Positions 37,119-46,414 of a stretch of 56,775 nt of DNA are shown here, in pieces. The notes beneath the pieces are model-generated. The model saw nothing but the letters and a program-made list of their open reading frames with translations, was not told the DNA's origin and made no database searches. Both the position numbers and the translations under genes were made by a program. How positions within the stretch are numbered: the first letter of the stretch is position 1; the number at the start of each line of letters is the position of its first letter. The stretch comes from an uncultured Paracoccaceae bacterium. GTDB lineage: Bacteria; Pseudomonadota; Alphaproteobacteria; Rhodobacterales; Rhodobacteraceae. The stretch covers positions 1-56,775 of the forward strand of contig CAKZRP010000057.1 of the NCBI GenBank assembly GCA_937146765.1, read 5' to 3'.

Positions 37119-38126
37119 TTACCCGCCGGTATGGCTCATGTGGCGGGTCATCTGACCATCCACCACCTGTCGGGAATAGTCGAAGTCATGGCCCTTGGGC
37201 TTGAGGTTGATCGCGGCGCGGATCGCCTCTTCCAGTGGCACTTCGGTGCCCGGATGGTCGCGCAGCGGCGCGCGCAGGTCGGCCATATCCTCCTGCCCGA
37301 GGCACATGTAGAGTTCCCCGGTGCAGGTCAGCCGCACCCGGTTGCAGCTTTCGCAGAAATTATGGCTGAGCGGCGTGATGAAGCCGATCTTCTGGCCGGT
37401 TTCCTCGAGCCGCACATAGCGGGCCGGGCCGCCGGTCCGTTCGGCCAGATCGGTGACCTGATAGCCGCTCTCGTAGGCCTTGCGCACGTCCTTCAGCGAC
37501 CAATATTGGCCGAGGCGGTTTTCATTGCCGATATCGCCCATCGGCATCACCTCGATCCAGGTGAGGTCGATGCCCCGGCTGCCGCACCATTCGGTCATCG
37601 ACAGCAACTCATCCTCGTTGAAGCCCTTGAGGGCCACGGCGTTGATCTTGACCCTGAGCCCTGCCGCCTGCGCCGCATCAATGCCGCGCAGCACCTGTGG
37701 CAGGCGACCCCAGCGGGTGACCTCGGCGAATTTCGCCTCGTCCAGCGTGTCGAGCGAAACGTTGATCCGCCGCACCCCGGCATCAAACAGCGCCTGGGCG
37801 TATTTCTCCAGCTGGCTGCCATTGGTGGTCAGCGTCAGCTCCTTCAGCGCGCCGCTCTCCAGATGCCGCGTCATCGACTGGAAAAACGTCAGGATATCGC
37901 GGCGCACCAGCGGCTCGCCCCCGGTGATGCGCAGTTTCTCGACGCCGAGACGGATGAAGGTCGAACACATGCGGTCCAGCTCTTCCAGCGTCAGAAGCTC
38001 CTTCTTCGGCAGGAAGGTCATGTTCTCGGACATGCAATAGACGCAACGGAAATCGCAGCGGTCGGTGACCGAGACCCGAAGGTAGGTGATCGCGCGGGCG
38101 AAGGGATCAATAAGCGGTGCTGTCAT
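37119..38126 (-). CDS. moaA: GTP 3',8-cyclase (molybdenum cofactor synthesis)
   Basis: MoaA is a radical SAM enzyme that starts molybdopterin synthesis by cyclising GTP. The 335-aa product has the N-terminal CX3CX2C cluster (Cys24, 28, 31 in CDFRCVYC), the SAM-binding [11 protein letters not shown], and the C-terminal CX2CX13C cluster (CESC...CLG). It ends in the conserved Gly-Gly needed for activity. ATG 38126 ([11 protein letters not shown]) starts the family similarity; the open frame extends to 38189. No other moa gene is nearby; waaA follows 9 nt later. Confidence 0.96.
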   Translation of the reverse strand: MTAPLIDPFARAITYLRVSVTDRCDFRCVYCMSENMTFLPKKELLTLEELDRMCSTFIRLGVEKLRITGGEPLVRRDILTFFQSMTRHLESGALKELTLTTNGSQLEKYAQALFDAGVRRINVSLDTLDEAKFAEVTRWGRLPQVLRGIDAAQAAGLRVKINAVALKGFNEDELLSMTEWCGSRGIDLTWIEVMPMGDIGNENRLGQYWSLKDVRKAYESGYQVTDLAERTGGPARYVRLEETGQKIGFITPLSHNFCESCNRVRLTCTGELYMCLGQEDMADLRAPLRDHPGTEVPLEEAIRAAINLKPKGHDFDYSRQVVDGQMTRHMSHTGG

Positions 38127-38230
38127 ACGCACATAGGTAAGGCGGATAGCTGCGCAGGACAATAGCGGCGCGCATACCGATGATGCCATTCTCGCTGGCG
38201 TATTTGGCAGGCTGCGGCTAGGGTCGCGTC

Positions 38231-38812
38231 ATGACACAGCGCACGCTCACATCTCTTGCTTTCGCCACCCTGACGTCCGCCGGGCTTGTCGCCTGCAATC
38301 CGATCAGCGGGGTCCATCTCAACTCCCAGGTCATGCAGGGGGCCGGGCAGGGGTTGCTGCTCGACTCGCCCAATGGTGGGGCGCAATCCGCCCGCGCGCA
38401 GGCTGCGGTTCCGGCCCAAACCCCGGTCTCCGATCAGCACTGGTCCGCGGCGCCGGTCAGTGCCTCCACCCTTGCTCCCGCTGCCGTGCAGAGCGCCCCG
38501 CTGGCGAGCGCCAATGCGGCGCCGGTCGCTGCTTCGACCCCTCTTGCGGCTTCGGCGCAGTCCTTTGTCGGGCAGAAGACCACGGTTGTGGGGCTTGGCG
38601 ATCCCGGGCGGGACGGGTTGTGGATGGAAACACCGCTGGTCTCCTCGCGCCGCAATGCGCGGCTGACGGCGCCCAACGGCAAATCCGTGGTGGTGACGCT
38701 GGAACCGATCTCGGGGGATGCGGGACAGGGCAGCCGCCTGTCGATCGACGGGATGCGCGCGCTTGGCCTGCCGCTGACAGAGCTGGTGGAGATCCGGGTC
38801 GGTCCTGCCTGA
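38231..38812 (+). CDS. Putative outer-membrane lipoprotein, function unknown
   Basis: The 193-aa protein has a lipoprotein signal: a hydrophobic start and lipobox LVAC with Cys22, followed by Asn, which favours the outer membrane. Residues about 45-115 are a low-complexity Ala/Pro/Ser linker. The C-terminal 75 residues form a compact domain (VGLGDPGRDGLWMETPLVSS... RLSIDGMRALGLPLTELVEIRV) that resembles a RlpA-type double-psi beta-barrel, but I am not certain. It is divergent from moaA and convergent with alkD. Confidence 0.6.
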   Translation: MTQRTLTSLAFATLTSAGLVACNPISGVHLNSQVMQGAGQGLLLDSPNGGAQSARAQAAVPAQTPVSDQHWSAAPVSASTLAPAAVQSAPLASANAAPVAASTPLAASAQSFVGQKTTVVGLGDPGRDGLWMETPLVSSRRNARLTAPNGKSVVVTLEPISGDAGQGSRLSIDGMRALGLPLTELVEIRVGPA

Positions 38813-38854
38813 TCCTCGGCTCGGCCGCGGTCTGTTGAGAGGCTGACCGAGCGG

Positions 38855-39535
38855 TCAGTCTCTGAGGTATTTCATCGCTTCCTTGCGGGCAAAGGCCTTG
38901 AGCCTGGCGCCATTGGCATCGAGGAACGCGCGGGCGCGGGTGGCGTCGTGTTTCGACAGGTCGCGCACCCACCAGCCGATGGCCTTCTGGATGAACCAGT
39001 CGCGGTCGGTCACGTAATCCTCGGCCCAGCCCAGGATCCTCTCTCGCGCTGCAAGATCGGCGGCTTTGGGATTGGCCAGCTTGGCCCAGGGCAAGGTCGC
39101 CACCAGTGCTGCCCGGCGGGTCCACATGGCATCGGCCACGGTCCAGCTCTCGACCAGATCGAGCCGCGCGGGCTCTGCCTGCAGGCGTTTGGAGATCGCG
39201 GAACAGGCGTGGTCGGCAATCGCCCAGCTGTCAAACCCCGGCACCCAGGATTGCAACAGCTCCCAGACCGCCGCGTCCTCCTTGATGCGCGCCTGGGTCA
39301 GCAATTTTGCCGCCAGAATGCGCGCCTCAAAGATATCGGTGTCCCAGAGGGCACTGGCGAGGGCGACGCGGGCCTCCAGGTCCAGGTCCTGTCGCCAGGC
39401 CTTGGAGAGGTCGTTCAGCACCTCATTGCCCACGCCCAGAACCACGCGGCTCTGTTTGTGATAGGCCGCCATCTGCTCCGCGCGTCCGGGCTCGATCGCG
39501 GCCCGTAGCGCGGCGAGGGCCTCGTCCAGCGTCAT
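38855..39535 (-). CDS. DNA alkylation repair protein (AlkD-like glycosylase)
   Basis: The 226-aa all-helical protein fits the AlkD/AlkC HEAT-like repeat family, which excises 3- and 7-alkylpurines. Residues expected at the active site are visible: Trp and Asp in SWAIADHAC, Arg in WTRRAAL, and Trp in KAIGWWVRDL. The ATG overlaps the glmS stop by 4 nt (ATGA), so it is translated with glmS. The stop overlaps a CTGACCG/CGGTCAG palindrome (38843-38858). A link to cell-wall precursor synthesis is not obvious; it is probably operon convenience. Confidence 0.85.
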   Translation of the reverse strand: MTLDEALAALRAAIEPGRAEQMAAYHKQSRVVLGVGNEVLNDLSKAWRQDLDLEARVALASALWDTDIFEARILAAKLLTQARIKEDAAVWELLQSWVPGFDSWAIADHACSAISKRLQAEPARLDLVESWTVADAMWTRRAALVATLPWAKLANPKAADLAARERILGWAEDYVTDRDWFIQKAIGWWVRDLSKHDATRARAFLDANGARLKAFARKEAMKYLRD

Positions 39536-41340
39536 TCCACCGTCACCGATTTGGCGAGGTTGCGCGGCTGGTCCACGTCGGTGCCTTTGGCGATGGCGGT
39601 GAAATAGGCGATCTGCTGGGCGGGCACGGCGTAGAGGATCGGGGCCAGCGCATCCGGCACATTGGGCAGGGTGATCACCTCGGCGGTGCCATCCGAGGCC
39701 TCGCGGGCGCCGGTGGCATCGGTCACCAGGATCACCCGACCGCCACGCGCCATGACTTCCTGCATATTGGAGATGGTCTTTTCAAACAGCGCATCCTTGG
39801 GCGCCATCACGATCACCGGGACGGTCTCGTCGATGAGGGCGATGGGCCCGTGTTTCAACTCGCCCGAGGCATAGCCCTCGGCGTGGATGTAGCTGAGTTC
39901 CTTCAGCTTCAGCGCGCCTTCGAGCGCCAGCGGGTAAAGCTGGCCGCGCCCGAGGAAGATGATGTCGCGCGCACTGGCGAGATCGCGCGAGGCGGCGGCG
40001 ATCTGCGCTTCGGCGCCAAGGCACTGGTGGATCAGACCGGGCAGGGCGCGCAGGTTGTCGGGCATGCCCTTGGGCAGCGGCTGGCCTTTCGCTTCGGCGG
40101 CTTTCAGCGCCAAGAGCAGCAGCACGGTCAGCTGACAGGTGAAGGCCTTGGTCGAGGCGACCGAGATTTCCGGGCCGGCATGGATCGGCAGCACCACATC
40201 GCTTTCGCGGGCGATGGAGCTTTCGGGGACGTTGACCAGACCGGCGATCACATCGGCCTTGTCGCGCATATAGCGCAGCGCGGCGAGCGTGTCGGCGGTT
40301 TCACCGGATTGGGAGACAAACAGCGCCAGCGTGCCGGGGCTGACCGGCGGTTCGCGGTAGCGGAACTCCGAGGCCACATCGACCTCTACGGGCAGCCGCG
40401 CGATGGTCTCGAACCAGTATTTCGCCACCATACAGGCGTAAAAGGCGGTGCCGCAGGCGACCAGCGACAGGCGGTCGATCTTGGCGAAGTCCAGCCCCTC
40501 GGGCAGGTGGATCGTATTGTCTTCGGCAAGGTAGGCCTTCAGCGCCTTGTCCACCGCGACAGGTTGCTCGGCGATTTCCTTGGCCATGAAGTGCTTGTGG
40601 CCATTCTTGTCGATGCGGGTGTTTTCCAGCCGGATCTGGCGCATCTCGCGGTTGGCGAGGTTGCCCTTGGCATCCCAGATCGCGACGCTGCTGCGGGTCA
40701 GGACAACAAAGTCGCCCTCCTCCAGATAGGTCACCCGGTCGGTCATCGGCGCCAGCGCGATGGCATCGGAGCCGAGGAACATCTCGCCGTCGCCATGGCC
40801 CACCGCGAGGGGAGAGCCTTTGCGGGCGCCGATCATCAGGTCCTCTTCGCCCTCAAACAGGAAGGCCAGCGCAAAGGCGCCATCGAGACGCGCCACGGTC
40901 TTGCGCGCGGCTTCTGCCGCGGAGGTGCCATCGCGCATGTAGAATTCGCAGAGGAGCGCCACGGTCTCGGTATCGGTTTCGGTGACAAAGCCGATGCCAT
41001 GGGCCGCAAGCTCGGCGCGCAGCTCCTTGAAGTTCTCGACGATGCCATTGTGCACCACCGCGACGCGGCCCGCTTGGTGCGGGTGCGCATTGGTCACGGT
41101 GGGCGCGCCATGGGTGGCCCAGCGGGTATGGCCGATGCCGGATTTGCCGGGCAGCGGGTTGTGCACCAGCTCGTCCGAGAGGTTGATCAGCTTGCCCACC
41201 GCGCGGCGGCGGTCCAGTGCACCGCCATTGACGGTGGCAATCCCGGCGCTGTCATAGCCGCGATATTCAAGCCGCTTCAGCGACTCGACGAGAATGGGGG
41301 AAACCTCGTGGGTGCCCAGAACGCCTACGATGCCGCACAT
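39532..41340 (-). CDS. glmS: Glutamine-fructose-6-phosphate aminotransferase (isomerising)
   Basis: GlmS makes glucosamine-6-phosphate from fructose-6-phosphate and glutamine, the first step to UDP-GlcNAc. The 602-aa protein begins MCGIVGV with Cys2 as the glutaminase nucleophile, has HTRWATHG and two SIS sugar-isomerase domains (about 280-420 and 450-595), and ends NLAKSVTVE with the conserved Lys. AAAGGAT precedes the ATG. It lies 4 nt after glmU and overlaps alkD. I see no glmS ribozyme motif upstream, since the gap to glmU is too short. Confidence 0.97.
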   Translation of the reverse strand: MCGIVGVLGTHEVSPILVESLKRLEYRGYDSAGIATVNGGALDRRRAVGKLINLSDELVHNPLPGKSGIGHTRWATHGAPTVTNAHPHQAGRVAVVHNGIVENFKELRAELAAHGIGFVTETDTETVALLCEFYMRDGTSAAEAARKTVARLDGAFALAFLFEGEEDLMIGARKGSPLAVGHGDGEMFLGSDAIALAPMTDRVTYLEEGDFVVLTRSSVAIWDAKGNLANREMRQIRLENTRIDKNGHKHFMAKEIAEQPVAVDKALKAYLAEDNTIHLPEGLDFAKIDRLSLVACGTAFYACMVAKYWFETIARLPVEVDVASEFRYREPPVSPGTLALFVSQSGETADTLAALRYMRDKADVIAGLVNVPESSIARESDVVLPIHAGPEISVASTKAFTCQLTVLLLLALKAAEAKGQPLPKGMPDNLRALPGLIHQCLGAEAQIAAASRDLASARDIIFLGRGQLYPLALEGALKLKELSYIHAEGYASGELKHGPIALIDETVPVIVMAPKDALFEKTISNMQEVMARGGRVILVTDATGAREASDGTAEVITLPNVPDALAPILYAVPAQQIAYFTAIAKGTDVDQPRNLAKSVTVE

Positions 41341-41344
41341 GGGG

Positions 41345-42694
41345 TTATCCTTTGCTCATCCGGGCTTTTTTCGCGCGCAGCATGTCCATCAGCTTGTAGG
41401 CGCGGCCCGGTTTGTTTGTCTGCTCGACCCGCGCAATGGCCAGATCGCCATTGCCCACGTCCTTGGTGATCACCGCGCCGGTGGCGGTCACCGCCTCATT
41501 GCCGACGCGCACCGGCGCGACCAGCATGGTGTTGGAGCCGATAAAGGCGCGCGACCCGATCTCGGTGCGGTGTTTCATCACGCCATCATAGTTGCAGGTG
41601 ATGGTGCCCGCGCCGATATTGGTCGCCTCGCCGATGCTGGCATCGCCGATGTAGCTGAGGTGATTGACCTTGGCACCGATGCCGATCTCGGCGTTCTTGA
41701 TCTCGACGAAGTTGCCGATATGGGTGTCCTCGGCCAGCTCGGCGCCGGGGCGCAGGCGGGCGTAGGGGCCGACCTTGGAGCCGCGCGAGACATGGCAGCC
41801 CTCAAGGTGCGAGAAGGATTTGATCAGCACGCCGGATTCCACCGTCACGCCGGGGCCAAAGACTACGTTCGGTTCAATCACCGTGTCGCGACCGATAAAG
41901 GTGTCAAAGGCCAGATAGACGGTCTCGGGGGCCATGAGGGTAACGCCCAACTCCAGAAGATCGGCGCGGGCGCGGGCCTGAAACACCGCATCCGCAGCAG
42001 CCAGATCAGCGCGGGAGTTGATGCCGAGGGTTTCCTCCTCCGGGCAGGCCACGGCGGTCACGGCGAGCCCCTCGGCGCGGGCCAGCTCCGCCAGATCGGT
42101 GAGGTAATATTCGCCGGCGGCATTGTCGTTCTTCACCTGATCGAGCAGGCGGAACATCACCGCCGCATCCCCCGCCATCAGGCCGGAGTTGCAGAAGGTA
42201 ATCGCGCGTTCTTCGTCGCTGGCGTCCTTGTACTCGACAATCTTTTCAAGGCTTTCGCCCTGCATCACCAGACGGCCGTAGCGGGCGGGATCGGCGGCCT
42301 CGAACCCGAGGATCACCAGATCGGCGCGGCCGCGGGCGGCGACCATCCGCTCCAATGTCTCGGGCGAGACAAAGGGTGTGTCGCCATAAAGCACAACCAC
42401 ATCGCCGCTGAAGCCTTCGAGCGCGGCGCGCGCCTGCAACACCGCATGGCCGGTGCCCAGCTGTTCTTCCTGCAGGACGATCACGGCCTCTTCGTCGATC
42501 TCGGCAACGGCGGCGCGCACCAGGTCGGCCTCGTGACCGGCCACGACAACGGTGCGCTCGGGATCAAGCGCGCGACCGGCGGCCATGGCGTGTTCGAGCA
42601 TCGGCGCCTGCGCAATGGGGTGCAGGACCTTCGGCAGGTCAGAGTTCATCCGGGTGCCTTTGCCTGCGGCAAGGATGACGAGGGCTGTGCTCAT
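41345..42694 (-). CDS. glmU: Bifunctional N-acetylglucosamine-1-P uridyltransferase / glucosamine-1-P acetyltransferase
   Basis: GlmU (449 aa) acetylates glucosamine-1-phosphate and then forms UDP-GlcNAc. The N-terminal half is the uridyltransferase (LAAGKGTRMNSDLPKVLHPI at about 7-26; VVLYGDTPFVS). The C-terminal half is a left-handed beta-helix of hexapeptide repeats (TVIEPNVVFGPGV, VNHLSYIGDASIGEATNIGA). Length is near the family norm (about 455). It opens the glmU-glmS-alkD operon, divergent from gph with 134 bp between. glmM is not in the window. Confidence 0.96.
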   Translation of the reverse strand: MSTALVILAAGKGTRMNSDLPKVLHPIAQAPMLEHAMAAGRALDPERTVVVAGHEADLVRAAVAEIDEEAVIVLQEEQLGTGHAVLQARAALEGFSGDVVVLYGDTPFVSPETLERMVAARGRADLVILGFEAADPARYGRLVMQGESLEKIVEYKDASDEERAITFCNSGLMAGDAAVMFRLLDQVKNDNAAGEYYLTDLAELARAEGLAVTAVACPEEETLGINSRADLAAADAVFQARARADLLELGVTLMAPETVYLAFDTFIGRDTVIEPNVVFGPGVTVESGVLIKSFSHLEGCHVSRGSKVGPYARLRPGAELAEDTHIGNFVEIKNAEIGIGAKVNHLSYIGDASIGEATNIGAGTITCNYDGVMKHRTEIGSRAFIGSNTMLVAPVRVGNEAVTATGAVITKDVGNGDLAIARVEQTNKPGRAYKLMDMLRAKKARMSKG

Positions 42695-42828
42695 GGGGTG
42701 TTTTCCCTTTGAGTTTTTGTTGCCCCCGTTTTATCCGCTAACAAGGGCGGCGCAAGGTGCGACCCCGTAAACTTCGGTTGCGACTTGCAATATGTGACGG
42801 CGGAATGGCGCCGAGAGCGGGAGAATTC

Positions 42829-43503
42829 ATGCGCACGGTGATCTTTGACCTCGATGGCACCCTTGCGGACACCTCGGTGGACCTGCTGGCGGCGGCGAAC
42901 CACTGTTTTCGCGAGATGGGGCTGGGCGATCTGCTGCGCCACCCCGAGGATGCCAAAATCGCCCTGCGTGGCGGCAAGCGGATGCTGACCGAGGGGCTGA
43001 CGCGGGTCGGCCAGTTCAGCGAGGCGGTGGTGGAGGAGTTCTATCCGGTGCTGCTCGCCGCCTATCGCGAGGGGATCGACAGCCATACGGTGATGTACCC
43101 CGGCGCGATGGAGGCGGTGGAGGCCCTGAAGGTGGCCGGCTATGGCGTCGGCATCTGCACCAACAAGCCCGAAGCCTTGGCGGAACTGCTGATGCAGCGC
43201 CTGGGGGTGCGGGATGCCTTTGCCTCGCTGGTGGGCGCGGACACGCTGCCGGTGCGCAAGCCCGACCCCGCGCCGCTGTTCGAGGCGGCGCGCCGCGCGG
43301 GTGGCGCGCCCGAGATGTGCGTGCTGATCGGAGACAGCTACACTGACCGCACTACCTCGGCCAATGCGGGGGTGCCCTCGGTGCTGGTGACCTTTGGTCC
43401 AGCGGGCGAGGATATGGCGGCGCTGAACCCCGAGGCGCTGTTGCATGACTATGCGGACCTGCCGGGGATCGTGGCGCAGCTGATCGGAACCAACCCGGCC
43501 TGA
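42829..43503 (+). CDS. gph: Phosphoglycolate phosphatase-type HAD hydrolase
   Basis: This 224-aa HAD-superfamily protein starts with FDLDGTLADTS (nucleophile Asp7 and acid Asp9), has a helical cap, then ICTNKPEAL (motif II) and a final IGDSYTDRTTSANAG (motif IV). It fits Gph, which removes the phosphate of 2-phosphoglycolate formed in DNA repair or by Rubisco oxygenation. ATG 42829 has GGGAG upstream and begins the motif-bearing part; the frame is open to 42757. HAD substrate prediction is only moderate. Confidence 0.88.
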   Translation: MRTVIFDLDGTLADTSVDLLAAANHCFREMGLGDLLRHPEDAKIALRGGKRMLTEGLTRVGQFSEAVVEEFYPVLLAAYREGIDSHTVMYPGAMEAVEALKVAGYGVGICTNKPEALAELLMQRLGVRDAFASLVGADTLPVRKPDPAPLFEAARRAGGAPEMCVLIGDSYTDRTTSANAGVPSVLVTFGPAGEDMAALNPEALLHDYADLPGIVAQLIGTNPA

Positions 43504-43596
43504 CACATTTCCAACCGTCCGGGCCCAACCGCCCAGGCTCAATCGGCTGGGGCGTTCACGGGCGCGTGCATGGGGGCTTGTGGGTCTGGGCCGTGC

Positions 43597-44916
43597 TCAC
43601 CCCGTTGCTGGCGGGGTGAGGATCAGGGGCCAGAAGTCCTCCAGCCCGCCATCCTCAATCCTGTCGATGGCGGCCGCGAGAGCCTGCGCCCGCGCCTCTC
43701 CCAGCACCGGATCGGCGAGGCTGTGGAACTTTTCATGCAAGTCCGCGGCGGTGGGCGGCTGGGTGTGGTCCCAGCGCGGCTCCATCCGCGGGCTGGTGAG
43801 GCGGCGGCCATCGCGCAAGGTCACCTCGACCCTGGCATAGCGTTTCAGCGGGAAGGCGGCATTGGCCTCGGCGTCCTCCGTCATCACCGTGGCGCGCGAG
43901 AGTCGCAGCACCTCCGGATCATTCAGCGCCGCATCGGCGATGTCCCGGGGACGGACATCGCCGCGCACCAGCGCAACGGCACAGGGAAAGGACGTCGAAT
44001 ATTGCGCCTCTTCGGTGGTCCGGGGGCAGGCCGTGGCAAGGCGGATGCTTTCGTGAAAGGTCGCGATCTCGATCCGCGCCACCTGCTCGGGGCGCAGGTC
44101 GTGGGTACGGCGCAGATGCAGGACGCCCTCGATCGGGGCCTGAGCCCAGCGGCAGACCGGATAGGGTTTGTAATATTGCTCCCGCGCGTACCAGCGCTGA
44201 CCGAGATCGCGCCAATAGGCCGGTGCGTCCTCCACCGTGAGGGCCGGGGCACCGGTGAAACCCGCCTCGGCCAGCAGTACGGCAGAGACGCCGCACATGG
44301 CGCCCCAGCCGGCCCCGTCCTTGACCATAGTCGGATGGTCGATGCAGCGCATCATCTGGCTGCGCGGGCCGTGGTATTCGGCAATCCCCAGCGCATGGCG
44401 GCTGCGCTCCGGGTCCAGGCCTGCCAGTTCCGCCCCGACCATGGCGGCGGTCACCGCACCCCAGCTGCCAGAGGTGTGATAGTCCGCCACCGTGCCATGC
44501 TGGGCCATGGCGGCGCGGGCCCCGAATTCATAACCGATCACCAGCGCGCGCAGGAGGTCGGCGCCGCTGGACCCGTGGCTTTGGGCGAAGGCCAGCGCCG
44601 AGGACATCATCGGCGCGGCGATATGGCCCTTGGAGGGGTTGAACCCGTCGTGCCCGTCGAGACTGTCGATGCTCGTCCCCGCCGCCAGCGCCCAGCCGGG
44701 CAGGGAGGTGCCGCGCCCGTCCATCAGCATCGGCAGCGGGCCGGGCTGGGTGGCATGGGCAAAGGTGCGGATGATGCCGCTGAGCCGCGTTGCAAGCCCG
44801 CCGGCCGCCACCCCCATCGTGTCCAGGAGCGAGAGCTTGACCTGCGCCAGCACCGCGGGTGGCACGTCCTGCAGCCGCAGCGCGTGAAAGAAGGGGAGCG
44901 TCTCGATCTGCCTCAT
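43597..44916 (-). CDS. MmgE/PrpD-family protein
   Basis: The 439-aa protein fits the MmgE/PrpD fold: LLDTMGVAAGG near the N-terminus, SIDSLDGHDGFNPSKGHIAAPM, and the later KPYPVCRWAQAPIEG. Family members include 2-methylcitrate dehydratase and cis-aconitate decarboxylase or cis-3-chloroacrylate-type enzymes. No methylcitrate gene is nearby, so the substrate is open. It is divergent from a DegT aminotransferase with 133 bp in between. The start at 44916 lacks a clear Shine-Dalgarno; no better start is evident. Confidence 0.85.
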   Translation of the reverse strand: MRQIETLPFFHALRLQDVPPAVLAQVKLSLLDTMGVAAGGLATRLSGIIRTFAHATQPGPLPMLMDGRGTSLPGWALAAGTSIDSLDGHDGFNPSKGHIAAPMMSSALAFAQSHGSSGADLLRALVIGYEFGARAAMAQHGTVADYHTSGSWGAVTAAMVGAELAGLDPERSRHALGIAEYHGPRSQMMRCIDHPTMVKDGAGWGAMCGVSAVLLAEAGFTGAPALTVEDAPAYWRDLGQRWYAREQYYKPYPVCRWAQAPIEGVLHLRRTHDLRPEQVARIEIATFHESIRLATACPRTTEEAQYSTSFPCAVALVRGDVRPRDIADAALNDPEVLRLSRATVMTEDAEANAAFPLKRYARVEVTLRDGRRLTSPRMEPRWDHTQPPTAADLHEKFHSLADPVLGEARAQALAAAIDRIEDGGLEDFWPLILTPPATG

Positions 44917-45049
44917 GCGCCCAGCCTGCGCCTGTCGCCGCGCCGCGACTGTCCGATCGGCGACATGAAACCGTCTGTTTGGGACCTTTGTCGCCGCGCG
45001 GGTCGGGCGGGGCTACCGCCCTCTCTTGACGTAGGGCGGAGGGGCGATC

Positions 45050-46258
45050 ATGACTGGCCCCATGACAGAGCATTTCACCGGTAATTTCACCCAGCAGGAA
45101 CCGATCCCGGAGGAGGCCATCGAGGCCGCCGTGGCGGTGCTGCGTCATGGTCGCCTTCACCGCTACAACCTCGCCGGTGGCGAGACGGGCGAGGTGGCGC
45201 TTCTGGAAGAGGAATTCGCGCAGCTCCTGGGGGCGAAATACTGTCTCGCGGTCGCCTCGGGCGGCTATGCGCTGGCCACCGCGCTGCGGGCGCTCGGGGT
45301 GGGGCATGGCGACAGGGTGCTGACCAATGCGTTTACGCTGGCGCCGGTGCCGGGGGCGATCGCCTCGGTCGCGGCGGAGCCGGTGTTTGTTGGCGTCACT
45401 GAGAGTCTGACCATCGACCTTGAGGATCTGGAGGCCAAGGTCGGGCAGGCCAGGGTGCTGATGTTGAGCCATATGCGCGGGCATCTGTGCGACATGGACC
45501 GGCTGATGGAGATCTGCGAGGCCGCCGGCGTCGCGGTGATCGAGGATTGCGCCCATACGATGGGGGCGTCGTGGAACGGCGTGCCCTCGGGGCGGCACGG
45601 GGTGATCGGCTGCTATTCCTGCCAGACCTACAAACATGTGAACTCCGGCGAGGGCGGCCTGTTGATCACAGACGACGCGGAGGTTGCCGCCCGGGCGGTG
45701 ATGCTGTCGGGGTCCTACATGCTCTATTCCCGCCACAAGGCCGCACCGGCACCGGAGGTCTTTGAACGGGTGAAATACGTGACGCCCAATATCTCCGGGC
45801 GGATGGACAATCTGCGGGCGGCGATCCTGCGGCCGCAGCTGCGCGCGCTCGACACGCAGGTGGCGCGCTGGAACGAGCGCTACCGGGTGCTGGAGACGGG
45901 GCTGCGCGGCACCCCCGGCCTGACGGTGGTGGAGCGTCCCGCAGCGGAGGTCTTTGTCGGCTCCTCGATCCAGGTCCTGTTGCTGGACTGGTCGGCGGCG
46001 GCGGTCGAGGCGGTGCTGGCGCGCTGCGCGGCGCGCGGGGTCGAGCTCAAATGGTTCGGGGTGCCGGAGCCGGTGGCCTTCACCTCGCGCTATGACAGCT
46101 GGCGCTATGCCCCGGCGCAAAGCCTGCCCGAGAGCGACCGCATCCTGGCCGGCATCATCGACATGCGGGTGCCCCTGACCTTCAGCCTTGAGGATTGCGC
46201 GCTCATCGCCCGCATCATCCGCGCCGAGGTGAGCGCGGTCTGGCAGAGCGATCTCTGA
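45050..46258 (+). CDS. DegT/DnrJ/EryC1-family PLP aminotransferase
   Basis: This 402-aa fold-type-I PLP enzyme of the DegT/DnrJ/EryC1/StrS family has the PLP-binding Asp in VIEDCAHTMGA and the Schiff-base Lys195 in SCQTYKHVNSGEGG. The family usually aminates keto-sugars attached to nucleotides, but no nucleotide-sugar gene is near. GGAGGGG precedes ATG 45050; a second ATG four codons later could also serve. It lies alone on its strand, opposite an MmgE/PrpD gene, and is followed by a strong terminator. Confidence 0.87.
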   Translation: MTGPMTEHFTGNFTQQEPIPEEAIEAAVAVLRHGRLHRYNLAGGETGEVALLEEEFAQLLGAKYCLAVASGGYALATALRALGVGHGDRVLTNAFTLAPVPGAIASVAAEPVFVGVTESLTIDLEDLEAKVGQARVLMLSHMRGHLCDMDRLMEICEAAGVAVIEDCAHTMGASWNGVPSGRHGVIGCYSCQTYKHVNSGEGGLLITDDAEVAARAVMLSGSYMLYSRHKAAPAPEVFERVKYVTPNISGRMDNLRAAILRPQLRALDTQVARWNERYRVLETGLRGTPGLTVVERPAAEVFVGSSIQVLLLDWSAAAVEAVLARCAARGVELKWFGVPEPVAFTSRYDSWRYAPAQSLPESDRILAGIIDMRVPLTFSLEDCALIARIIRAEVSAVWQSDL

Positions 46259-46309
46259 TCCGGTTTCCGGGTAAGCCCGGGTTAAACCCTCCGTTTTCCT
46301 GATCCAGCG

Positions 46310-46342
46310 GTGTCGCAGCCCTTATGGGCTGCGACGCTTTTT
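46310..46342 (+). terminator. Intrinsic terminator after the DegT-family gene
   Basis: GTCGCAGCCC (46312-46321) pairs perfectly with GGGCTGCGAC (46326-46335) around TTAT, followed by GCTTTTTG. Confidence 0.85.
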
Positions 46343-46383
46343 GCTTGCGCCTTGCTCCGCAAGGCGCGGCGGGGCGACAGGGG

Positions 46384-46412
46384 CTTGACGCAGAGGATCT
46401 CTTTCGACAATA
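46384..46412 (+). promoter_or_regulatory. Candidate promoter of ivd
   Basis: TTGACG at 46384-46389 can pair with a -10 such as GACAAT (46405-46410) or a shifted CAATAA. The spacing is not perfect. The palindrome at 46415-46428 follows directly and would lie at or near the transcription start. Confidence 0.4.
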
Positions 46413-46414
46413 AA

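Noticed and set aside
38843..38858. CTGACCG-AG-CGGTCAG palindrome as an operator
   Set aside because: It overlaps the alkD stop codon between convergent genes, where an operator makes little sense; a weak 3' hairpin is more likely.
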